A DNA stretch of 64,000 bases, from contig JAFXQR010000166.1 in the NCBI GenBank assembly GCA_017526985.1, positions 1-64,000 of the forward strand. The letters are read 5' to 3'. Position numbers and translations under genes: made by a program. This stretch comes from Lachnospiraceae bacterium. GTDB taxonomy: Bacteria; Bacillota; Clostridia; Lachnospirales; Lachnospiraceae. This document shows, piece after piece, positions 37,099 to 44,381 of this stretch (positions are counted from its first letter, which is position 1; each line of letters starts with the position of its first letter). The notes beneath the pieces are model-generated. The model searched no databases. It was not told the DNA's origin and saw nothing but the letters and a program-made list of their open reading frames with translations.

Positions 37099-37209
37099 AT
37101 GTTTTATCGTGTATCTGTAGTTAAATGTTCATTCGTCCCGGCTATGCATGTCGTCAATGTGTATGGCTTTGGTACTGTGCATTCAAAAACGGATCCAGAT
37201 AAGCGATAG
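37099..37209 (+). CDS. 36-residue peptide, unknown
   Basis: ATG preceded by GAAAGGAAAATAG; 36 codons to TAG. The peptide has an aromatic and Val-rich first half (MFYRVSVVKCSFVP, HVVNVYGFG) and a polar, charged tail (HSKTDPDKR). It sits alone between a strong promoter and an intrinsic terminator, so a transcript of about 200 nt is expected. It may be a short peptide gene or a small RNA with a chance ORF. Confidence 0.4.
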   Translation: MFYRVSVVKCSFVPAMHVVNVYGFGTVHSKTDPDKR

Positions 37210-37240
37210 GTTATCCTTTCAATAAGATTTCTGTATATGA

Positions 37241-37272
37241 AACCACTTATCTGTCCGGGTAAGTGGTTTTTT
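37241..37272 (+). terminator. terminator of the small-peptide unit
   Basis: AACCACTTA (37241-37249) pairs with TAAGTGGTT (37260-37268), followed by TTTT. Confidence 0.85.
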
Positions 37273-37295
37273 GTATCGAGAAAGGAGGATGAGCG

Positions 37296-37814
37296 ATGCT
37301 TAGATTAAGACAATATAAACCGGAAGATGCAGCAACTATAGTTACCTGGTGTAAGGACGAGGAGAGCTTCCGCAAATGGACTTCGGACAGATATGAATCC
37401 TTCCCAATTACTGCGGAAGATATGAACCGTAAGTACATTGACAATAACGGGGATTGTGAGGAACCGGATAATTTCTATCCGCTGACGGCTTTTGATGAAA
37501 GCGGGATCGTGGGACACTTGATCCTTCGCTATATGGGAGCGGAAAAAAAGGAGATGCGTATCGGCTTTGTGATCGTGGACGATACGAAAAGAAGAAAAGG
37601 ATACGGTCGCGAGATGATAGCTCTGGCACTGAAATATGCCTTTGATCTTTTTCGGGCGGAGCGGGTGACGCTCGGAGTATTTGATAATAACCCGTCAGCG
37701 TATCGCTGCTATAAGGCGGCAGGGTTTCAGGAATACTCGGAGCGAAACATTTTCCTGCTGGGAGAAAACTGGCGCTGTATCGACATGGAATGCATGAGAG
37801 CGAATGTCGTATAG
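37296..37814 (+). CDS. GNAT acetyltransferase
   Basis: 172 residues. The acetyl-CoA loop is RRKGYGREMIALALKYAF and the C-terminal substrate region GVFDNNPSAYRCYKAAGFQEY is typical of RimJ/RimL-like GNATs. The ribosome binding site is AAAGGAGG. Substrate unknown. It starts a run of modification enzymes. Confidence 0.88.
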   Translation: MLRLRQYKPEDAATIVTWCKDEESFRKWTSDRYESFPITAEDMNRKYIDNNGDCEEPDNFYPLTAFDESGIVGHLILRYMGAEKKEMRIGFVIVDDTKRRKGYGREMIALALKYAFDLFRAERVTLGVFDNNPSAYRCYKAAGFQEYSERNIFLLGENWRCIDMECMRANVV

Positions 37815-37823
37815 TTCTGAACA

Positions 37824-37852
37824 GTTACAAAAATATATGATTTATGGTATAA
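37824..37852 (+). promoter_or_regulatory. promoter of the 37866 gene
   Basis: TTACAA (37824-37829), 17 bp, TATAAT (37847-37852), only 13 bp before the ATG, so the transcript would have a very short leader that still carries GGGAGG. Confidence 0.5.
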
Positions 37853-37865
37853 TCGGGAGGTGTTT

Positions 37866-38387
37866 ATGGATATTAAATACAGGCAGATCCGAAAAGAAGA
37901 CGGATACGAATGGTACACACTTTTAGACAAAGTATGGCGTGTTTCTTACGGTCACATTTTTCCGGAGAAGGTTTTTGCTGCACGCGAAAATGCAATGGAA
38001 AACAGACTTCACGTGTTTTCGGAAGATAAGTTTATCGGTGAAAGAAAAACAGCCTACGTAGCAGAGCATGAAGGAAGGATCGTCGGATTGATGTTTGGAA
38101 CATTAGATTCCGACTATGAGTACTTCAAGAACGATTATGCAGATCTGGTTGCGCTCTATATAGATCCGGAGTATCAGGGGATGGGGATAGGAACCGCCTT
38201 AAGGGACATCTTTATAAAATGGGCAAAAGAGAGAAATGCGGATCAAATGGTGATAGGCGTTTTGAAAGAGAATACGAAAGCCCGTAAGGTATACGAGTCC
38301 TGGGGAGGAACATTGTCGGAATATGAACAGGATTTTGTGCAGATGAAGGTGGGATATCCGGAGGTGTTTTATACATATAAAATATAG
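37866..38387 (+). CDS. GNAT acetyltransferase
   Basis: 173 residues. Motif A is ALYIDPEYQGMGIGTALRD and motif B is VLKENTKARKVYESWGG. Typical single-domain GNAT. The ATG at 37866 follows GGGAGGTGTTT; a GTG six bases earlier would overlap that site. Substrate unknown. Confidence 0.87.
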   Translation: MDIKYRQIRKEDGYEWYTLLDKVWRVSYGHIFPEKVFAARENAMENRLHVFSEDKFIGERKTAYVAEHEGRIVGLMFGTLDSDYEYFKNDYADLVALYIDPEYQGMGIGTALRDIFIKWAKERNADQMVIGVLKENTKARKVYESWGGTLSEYEQDFVQMKVGYPEVFYTYKI

Positions 38388-38408
38388 AAAGTTGCAGGGG
38401 GAGGATAA

Positions 38409-39407
38409 ATGAGAACACAAATTGAAACAGAAAGACTGATCCTCAGAAATGTATCGCCGGAGGATTATCTTGCCTGCTATAAATGGTGTGGGGATCCGGA
38501 GGTGAACCGGTATCTTATTTACACCAGGTATGAAAATGCGGAAGATGTTAAAAACTGGCTGGCATCCAGAGATGAGGATGATCCGGATAACTATGATCTT
38601 GGATTTGTTCTTAAGGAGACTGGGGAACTGATCGGCATGGGAGGGATATTATATTCCTCGAAAAAGGATGTTTGGACCATCGGTTATAATCTGCGAAAGG
38701 ATATGTGGGGAAAAGGACTGGTCTTTGAAGCGATGAGTGCCATCATTGCGCATGTAAGACAGATCCGGCCGGTGAGGATCTTGGAGGGGCAGTTCTGCAA
38801 AGAGAATACGCGCAGCAAGCGGGTGATGGAAAAACTCGGTATGCATTATTATGCGGACAGCCAATATGTCAAAGCAGACGGAAGCAGGGTATTTGAAGCG
38901 GAGACCTACAGACTGGAATATCCCGTTGCAGAGGATTGTGGTTTTTCCAAAGGAAATCACTGGTTCCGGTACCGCACGGGAGCCTTTATCCTTCACGATG
39001 GAAAGTTACTTTTTATTAAGAGTAAATTCGGCGGCTATTACTATATGATCGGCGGGGCCGTCCATTTGGGCGAAACATCCGCGGACTGTGTAGTTAGGGA
39101 AGTGAGGGAAGAAGCCGGATTGGAGACGAAGGTCGATCGGCTGTCCGTTGTGACGGAAAATTTCTTCAAGGGAAAAGACGGTGTATTTGATGGCAGGGAT
39201 TGCCATGTACTTGAGTTTTATTATATCCTGAATATCGAAAATGTGAATGGACTTAAGAAGGTGACTGACGATGGGGAAGAGTTATGTTGGATCCCGGTTG
39301 ATGAAGTGAAGAATGCGGAAATAAAACCTTCCTTTATACCGGAACGTATAGAGGAGATCTTGGAAAGCAGATCGATCCTTCATATCATTGAAGAACGGGA
39401 CCGATGA
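38409..39407 (+). CDS. GNAT acetyltransferase fused to a NUDIX hydrolase
   Basis: 332 residues. Residues 1-175 are a RimL-like GNAT (ERLILRNVSPEDY, KDMWGKGLVFEAMSAII, NTRSKRVMEKLGM). Residues about 185-325 are a NUDIX domain with a complete box: G-x5-E-x7-REVREEAGL (around residues 216-238). The two parts are in one frame with no start between them. Fusing acetyl transfer to nucleoside-diphosphate hydrolysis suggests action on one small nucleotide-like substrate. Confidence 0.9.
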   Translation: MRTQIETERLILRNVSPEDYLACYKWCGDPEVNRYLIYTRYENAEDVKNWLASRDEDDPDNYDLGFVLKETGELIGMGGILYSSKKDVWTIGYNLRKDMWGKGLVFEAMSAIIAHVRQIRPVRILEGQFCKENTRSKRVMEKLGMHYYADSQYVKADGSRVFEAETYRLEYPVAEDCGFSKGNHWFRYRTGAFILHDGKLLFIKSKFGGYYYMIGGAVHLGETSADCVVREVREEAGLETKVDRLSVVTENFFKGKDGVFDGRDCHVLEFYYILNIENVNGLKKVTDDGEELCWIPVDEVKNAEIKPSFIPERIEEILESRSILHIIEERDR

Positions 39408-39462
39408 TATACGCCACAGCGATGGTTTCCCGCGGTGAGCAGAAAGAGTAGTTGGAGTAAAT

Positions 39463-39894
39463 ATGGATGCATATTACTTATATGGGATGGGCCTGGAACA
39501 ATATGAACAAGGGAACTATTCCAAGGCAATCGAATACTTTGAACAATCCAATGTTATAGAAGAGCATTTTAAAACCTATGAAAGGCTTTTTGAATGCTGG
39601 AAGAAACTGGGAAAAACAGAAAAAGCGAACGACTGTATTGAAAAAGCATACCGGATGAATCCGCGAAATGACAAAACTGCATTTGAATATGCGGAAACGC
39701 TTGCCGGATCAGGTGATACAGAACGTGCATTGGCTGTTTTGGATGAGATCACAGAGAGAAATCCGAGTTGTAAAAAGGCGCGGGAATTCGCAGAACATAT
39801 TATTGGCAGCAATGAAGACGGAAACAGAAATTTTCGCTCCTATGACAGACACGACGAAAGAATAGCGGCAATATTTCACGGTACAACAATATAG
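39463..39894 (+). CDS. TPR-repeat protein
   Basis: 143 residues with about three TPR units (YGMGLEQYEQGNYSKAIEYF; YERLFECWKKLGKTEKANDC; YAETLAGSGDTERALAVLDE). Soluble; protein-protein interaction is likely. No partner is obvious among the neighbours. Confidence 0.78.
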   Translation: MDAYYLYGMGLEQYEQGNYSKAIEYFEQSNVIEEHFKTYERLFECWKKLGKTEKANDCIEKAYRMNPRNDKTAFEYAETLAGSGDTERALAVLDEITERNPSCKKAREFAEHIIGSNEDGNRNFRSYDRHDERIAAIFHGTTI

Positions 39895-39944
39895 AAAATA
39901 TCAGCGGAAGGAGTGTCGAGACGGATGGCTCGACGAAGTAGAAA

Positions 39945-40826
39945 ATGATACACGGACCCGGCTTTTTTAGTTCAGACATAACGGATGATTTAAGAGCAAT
40001 CTATAGTGGAATGCTGCAGTCCGGAAAAACGGATGAAGAAGCATTGAACGCAACATTGAAGCATTATGAGAATAAAATAGAGAATGAAGATGATGAGCAT
40101 GATCTATACCTTGGCCTGGCATATACGATGTGGAAGAAGGGGCGCTTAACCAATGAGATCAAGGAATTGGCATTCCAAGCCATTGAAAAAGACATGGTGG
40201 CACAGCGATGGGATGGAAACTCTGACTATCGGATCCGAAAGAAAAAATTGCTGGAATTGAAAACAATGCTGGAGAGTCCGCAACCGGAAAGAAAAAAGGT
40301 GTCAGTTCATAAGCCTTACAAGATCAGTTTTCATGAGCATGATGTATATTATTATCAATTACCACCGATTGAATTGTGGGAGTCGAATTATGATAAGAAA
40401 AAATATGCTGTATACAGCAGAAAGTATTTGATCTTTTATGTGAAGTCAATCTATGGAAAAGATTGGAATGTCAAAGGTGTTCCGGATGATGTGGCTATCG
40501 TGTACTTCTTTATTTCCGATAATAAACCGGAGAGGTTAGAGGATATAGAAAAAGCAACTTTTGTCGACTGCGCATATGAGTGGGTAGAAACGTCACCAAA
40601 GAAAAGATCAAGCGGAATTACGTATTTGGGAAATTGGGATTTATCCATCGAATCACCCAAGGGATACAATTTTACCGAGGCCCATCCGAGAATATTTTTC
40701 GGAACTGAAAAAGAATTTGAGAGGATAATATGGGATTATACGATGCTGGATAAAATGCGCCAGGAAGACGAGATGGTTTTAGCTATAGCCCAATCTCTTG
40801 GGATAACAAGTTTAAAAAAGGGGTAA
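39945..40826 (+). CDS. hypothetical protein
   Basis: 293 residues. The N-terminal 100 residues are helical (SGMLQSGKTDEEALNATLKH; LGLAYTMWKKGRLTNEIKEL), like small regulatory repeats. The C-terminal half is rich in aromatic residues (YYYQLPPIELWESNYDKKKY; GITYLGNWDLSIESPKGYN). No family recognised. It is adjacent (2 bp) to the phosphatase-like gene, so co-translated. Confidence 0.68.
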   Translation: MIHGPGFFSSDITDDLRAIYSGMLQSGKTDEEALNATLKHYENKIENEDDEHDLYLGLAYTMWKKGRLTNEIKELAFQAIEKDMVAQRWDGNSDYRIRKKKLLELKTMLESPQPERKKVSVHKPYKISFHEHDVYYYQLPPIELWESNYDKKKYAVYSRKYLIFYVKSIYGKDWNVKGVPDDVAIVYFFISDNKPERLEDIEKATFVDCAYEWVETSPKKRSSGITYLGNWDLSIESPKGYNFTEAHPRIFFGTEKEFERIIWDYTMLDKMRQEDEMVLAIAQSLGITSLKKG

Positions 40827-40828
40827 CA

Positions 40829-41149
40829 ATGAACATACTGTTTGTATGCAGTCAGAATAAAAGAAGGAGTCTTACCGCTGAAAAACTGTTTGATGGAGTA
40901 AATGGCCATCATGTCAGATCGGCAGGGACGGAAAATAATGCAAGGATCAAAGTGACACCCGGAATGATCGGATGGGCGGATCTTGTAATCTGTTTTGAAA
41001 AGAAACATCTCAGCAGACTGAAAGAGAAGTATGCTGATGAATTGAGAGAAAAGAAGACTGCCGTGTTGAATATACCCGATGAGTACGGATATATGGACGA
41101 GGAGCTGCAGGAGATCCTGCAGGGATATGTAGAAGAATACCTTTATTGA
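40829..41149 (+). CDS. short low-molecular-weight protein phosphatase-like protein
   Basis: 106 residues. The P-loop is FVCSQNKRRS (Cys7-x5-Arg13), followed by SAGT and the acid loop IPDEYGYMD, the order seen in short LMW-PTP-like proteins of Firmicutes. It is shorter than the classic 150-residue enzyme but keeps the Cys, Arg and Asp. A frameshifted remnant of a similar gene lies at 44113-44203. Target unknown. Confidence 0.82.
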   Translation: MNILFVCSQNKRRSLTAEKLFDGVNGHHVRSAGTENNARIKVTPGMIGWADLVICFEKKHLSRLKEKYADELREKKTAVLNIPDEYGYMDEELQEILQGYVEEYLY

Positions 41150-41160
41150 GGAGTGGTGAA

Positions 41161-41571
41161 ATGGAGATCGAAAAATACCAATGTAAGGCTGTTGCATTTG
41201 GGCATAACAGTGAAGAAACAGATATTGAGATTTCGGAAATAGAGGAAGAGGATGGTTTTCGGCTGGTTACTGTGATAGGCGGCAAAGAGTACGAAAGTCA
41301 AGGCGAAGCATATTTTGTAACCTTCCAAGGGCTAAGAGATCAGTTGCTGAAGGATGGATACGGGCTTAAATGTAACGGATCGCGTATCAATGCGGTTCAA
41401 TCCAATATGATGGGAGGCTGTCCGAAGGTATATCTGGTTGAACTCGGAAGACAGGCGTTGATGAAGGATGTTGTTCTGATCTGGGATTATGCTGATATAG
41501 ATACATTCCCTGATACTACGGAACAGGATGAGTATTTTAAAAGATGGAATGAGAGTCTTCGCGTTTCCTGA
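41161..41571 (+). CDS. hypothetical protein
   Basis: 136 residues, acidic, soluble. Blocks include DIEISEIEEEDGFRLVTVIG and YLVELGRQALMKDVVLIWDY. No family recognised. The size and setting fit an immunity-type protein. The ATG at 41161 follows GAGGAGTGG. It is 11 bp from the phosphatase-like gene. Confidence 0.66.
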   Translation: MEIEKYQCKAVAFGHNSEETDIEISEIEEEDGFRLVTVIGGKEYESQGEAYFVTFQGLRDQLLKDGYGLKCNGSRINAVQSNMMGGCPKVYLVELGRQALMKDVVLIWDYADIDTFPDTTEQDEYFKRWNESLRVS

Positions 41572-41638
41572 ATAAGGAAGAATGGAGAGCAACTATTCAG
41601 GAACGTCAGGCCATAAATGGTTACAAAGGGAAAGATAA

Positions 41639-42088
41639 ATGAATATAGAACTACAAAAAATAACAGAGGAAAATATGAAGCAGTGCTTTGGATTAAAGGT
41701 GTCTGAGGATCAAAAGCAGTATATAGCTTCAAATGAGGAATCATGGAATGCTGCTAAAGAAAACGAAGATGTTGCCCGGCCCTTTGCAATCTATTGTGAT
41801 GGTGAAATGGTTGGATTTACAATGTTTGCGTTTGATGAGGAATATGAAGATCCTGATGACAGATACTGGTTATGGAGATTCATGATCGATGAGAAATTGC
41901 AGGGGAAAGGCTATGGCTCCGCTGCATTACAGGAAATAATCAAGTATTTTAAGGAACACGGCGCAAACAATATCCGGTTATCTACAAAAGAATCTAATGT
42001 AAATGCGTTGTCTATGTATCGTAAGGCGGGTTTCCGCGATACCGGAGAAATGAACGATGAAGAGATTGGGCTTAAACTTGATCTATAG
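41639..42088 (+). CDS. GNAT acetyltransferase
   Basis: 149 residues. The acetyl-CoA loop is IDEKLQGKGYGSAALQEIIK, and the end SMYRKAGFRDTGEMNDEEIG is typical of spermidine/aminoglycoside-type GNATs. Substrate not assigned. The ribosome binding site is weak (GGGAAAGATAA). Confidence 0.87.
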   Translation: MNIELQKITEENMKQCFGLKVSEDQKQYIASNEESWNAAKENEDVARPFAIYCDGEMVGFTMFAFDEEYEDPDDRYWLWRFMIDEKLQGKGYGSAALQEIIKYFKEHGANNIRLSTKESNVNALSMYRKAGFRDTGEMNDEEIGLKLDL

Positions 42089-42120
42089 GGATGACTATGA
42101 AGATAAAGGAGAATTGAAAA

Positions 42121-42720
42121 ATGATCACAAGAGATGAAGCATTTTTACTTTTAAAGAAGTACAATAAGGATCCGTTCCATATTCAGCATGCGCTGACGGT
42201 GGAGGCGGTGATGAAATGGTATGCAAAAGAACTTGGTTATGAAAAGGAAGAAGACTACTGGGGGATTGTGGGACTTCTTCACGATATTGATTTCGAATTG
42301 TATCCGGAGGAACATTGCCTGAAAGCGCCGGAACTTTTGAAAAACGGCGGGGTGAGCGATGATATTATTCATGCGGTATGCTCGCATGGATACGGGATCA
42401 CTGTCGGATGTGGTGTGACCATAGATGTGGAACCAATCCACGAGATGGAAAAGGTGCTGTTTGCCGCGGATGAACTGACCGGACTGGTTTGGGCAGCGGC
42501 ATTAATGAGACCGTCCAAGAGTACCAAAGACATGGAGCTTAAGTCGTTGAAAAAGAAGTATAAGAGCAAAGGATTTGCAGCAGGATGTTCCAGAGAAGTG
42601 ATCGAGCGGGGCGCAGATCAGCTGGGGTGGGAACTGGATAAACTGCTTGAGATGACCCTGCAGGCAATGGCAGCAAGTGAAGATGTGATCAATGCGGAAA
42701 TGGAAGCAGAGCAGGGCTGA
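42121..42720 (+). CDS. HD-domain phosphohydrolase
   Basis: 199 residues. The HD motif is LLHDIDFE, with the upstream His in FHIQHALTVEAVM and ICSHG-like AVCSHGYG completing the metal site. It resembles the HDIG-type hydrolases that act on nucleotides. Cytoplasmic; substrate unknown. The ribosome binding site is AAAGGAG. Confidence 0.88.
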   Translation: MITRDEAFLLLKKYNKDPFHIQHALTVEAVMKWYAKELGYEKEEDYWGIVGLLHDIDFELYPEEHCLKAPELLKNGGVSDDIIHAVCSHGYGITVGCGVTIDVEPIHEMEKVLFAADELTGLVWAAALMRPSKSTKDMELKSLKKKYKSKGFAAGCSREVIERGADQLGWELDKLLEMTLQAMAASEDVINAEMEAEQG

Positions 42721-42804
42721 TAAATACGCACACAACTCTACTCTCCGTAGGTACCGGATCCTTTCGCTATGATCTACAATCTGTATGTGGAGGTGAGAAG
42801 GAAT

Positions 42805-43476
42805 ATGAACCAATATGTTACAGGAACAGTGATCAGAGAACTGCGGGAAAAGAACAAGATGACACAGCTTCAGCTGGCGGAAAAACTGGGAGTGAGTGAT
42901 AAATGCGTGTCCAAATGGGAAAATTTAAGAGGACTTCCGGATATTACTTTGCTGGAGCCGATCGCGAATGCATTCGGAATATCGGTTACGGAACTGATCT
43001 CAGGCAATACCGTCCATAATGCGAATGTATCTGCCAATATGCTGCGATCAAAGTTTTATGTCTGCCCGGTCTGCGGAAATGTGATACACAGCATGGGTGA
43101 AGCCGCGATCCATTGTCACGGGATTCAGCTTATGCCGCTGGATGCAGAACCAACCGATGAGGATCATATGATCTTCATTGAACGGGTGGAGGATGAGTAT
43201 TATGTGCGGATCGATCACAGCATGACGAAGGCACATTACATTTCGTTTGTGGCGGCGGTATCTTCGGATGATATGCAGATGGTAAAGCTTTATCCGGAAG
43301 GAAACGCCGAAACGCGGTTTAGGATCAGAGGAGTCAGAAAAATTTTCTTTTACTGTAACCGTGACGGCTTGTTTTCCATCGATCCGGTAAAGGGAATCGA
43401 TGACAAAGAAAGCGGGTATGACAACGCGCAGGAACGAAGAGAACTGGAAATGGCGGCAAAGATGCTGTTTGGATAA
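42805..43476 (+). CDS. XRE regulator with desulfoferrodoxin-like C-terminal domain
   Basis: 223 residues. Residues 5-65 are an XRE HTH (LREKNKMTQLQLAEKLGVS, SKWENLRGLPD). After a CPVCGN pair, the C-terminal part follows the superoxide reductase layout: His in DHSM, AHYISFVA and YCNRDGLF. In active enzymes the last block reads CN-x-HGL; here the His is Asp, so one iron ligand is missing. It is probably an iron- or redox-sensing regulator, not a reductase. The start at 42805 follows GGAGGTGAGAAGG. Confidence 0.82.
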   Translation: MNQYVTGTVIRELREKNKMTQLQLAEKLGVSDKCVSKWENLRGLPDITLLEPIANAFGISVTELISGNTVHNANVSANMLRSKFYVCPVCGNVIHSMGEAAIHCHGIQLMPLDAEPTDEDHMIFIERVEDEYYVRIDHSMTKAHYISFVAAVSSDDMQMVKLYPEGNAETRFRIRGVRKIFFYCNRDGLFSIDPVKGIDDKESGYDNAQERRELEMAAKMLFG

Positions 43477-43497
43477 GATGTTAATTTGAGAGGGATT

Positions 43498-44112
43498 ATG
43501 GAAGATTTGAAATGGTTGTTTTTTGATATGGGATCCACTTTGATTGACGAAAGCAAGGTGTATGAGGACATCTTTCGCAAAATCGCGGAGACTGCAAAGG
43601 TATCGTATGATCAGGTTTGCCAAAAAGCCCTTGAATACTATCAGCAGAATAAAAAAGGGGATATAGAAGTAGCAAAGCTGTTTGGAGTAGAAAGACCGAA
43701 GTGGAATCCCGGATTGGAAGTACTCTATAACGATACCAAACGGGTTCTGCAGATCCTTTCCGAAAGATACAGGATCGGTATCATCGCCAATCAAATGCTT
43801 GGATCTGAGGAGAGATTGGTGAACTTTGGAATAAGAGAGTATCTTGATCTGATCGTTGCATCAGCAGAAGAGGGTGTACAGAAACCGGACAAAAGAATCT
43901 TTGAGATAGCACTGGAAAGGGCCGGATGTACTGCAGATCAGGCGATGATGATAGGCGACAGGATCGATAACGATATTGTGCCGGCAAAAGAACTTGGATT
44001 TAAAACGGCCTGGATAAAACAAGGACCGGGCCAATGCTGGCATATTAGCGGAGAAAGAGAAATTCCGGATCATGAGGTTCACAATCTGTCGGAGCTGTTG
44101 ATGATCTTATAA
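43498..44112 (+). CDS. HAD-superfamily hydrolase
   Basis: 204 residues. Motif I is FFDMGSTLID (first Asp present, second position Gly), motif II is IIAN, the Lys is in VQKPDKRIF, and motif IV is MIGDRIDNDI. A typical subclass-I cap is present. The DxG form of motif I occurs in many annotated HADs and may alter catalysis. The ATG at 43498 follows GAGAGGG. Confidence 0.87.
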   Translation: MEDLKWLFFDMGSTLIDESKVYEDIFRKIAETAKVSYDQVCQKALEYYQQNKKGDIEVAKLFGVERPKWNPGLEVLYNDTKRVLQILSERYRIGIIANQMLGSEERLVNFGIREYLDLIVASAEEGVQKPDKRIFEIALERAGCTADQAMMIGDRIDNDIVPAKELGFKTAWIKQGPGQCWHISGEREIPDHEVHNLSELLMIL

Positions 44113-44203
44113 AGTTTGACAAATTGTATGCGGAAAGAAAAGCGTCGTGTTGAATATCCCGGATGAATACGGCCGCATTTTTTACGCAGAATTAATGCAT
44201 TGA
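44113..44203 (+). pseudogene. remnant of an LMW-phosphatase-like gene
   Basis: Two overlapping frames read FDKLYAERK and, one frame over, SVVLNIPDEYG, parallel to LKEKYADELREKK and AVLNIPDEYG of the intact gene at 40829-41149. The frame then ends at TGA 44201-44203. The front, with the Cys loop, is missing. It is a decayed copy of the same family. Confidence 0.65.
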
Positions 44204-44229
44204 CTTACGGAGCCATAATGGGGTATAAT
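44200..44229 (+). promoter_or_regulatory. promoter of the secreted protein gene
   Basis: TTGACT (44200-44205), 18 bp, TATAAT (44224-44229). It begins within the end of the phosphatase remnant. A leader of about 145 nt would follow; 44230-44381 holds no gene that I can support. Confidence 0.6.
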
Positions 44230-44381
44230 CTGGCCTGTTGGTTTCGTTCAACCATGGGCATATCGCATCACGATCAGCAAAGCAGAAATCACCCGAAGAT
44301 ATATGTAGCGATTGCATTCGTGGCAACGGTCATGCTTATTGGGAAAACGAATAAGAATAATATGAGAGAGAGGTAAAATGT

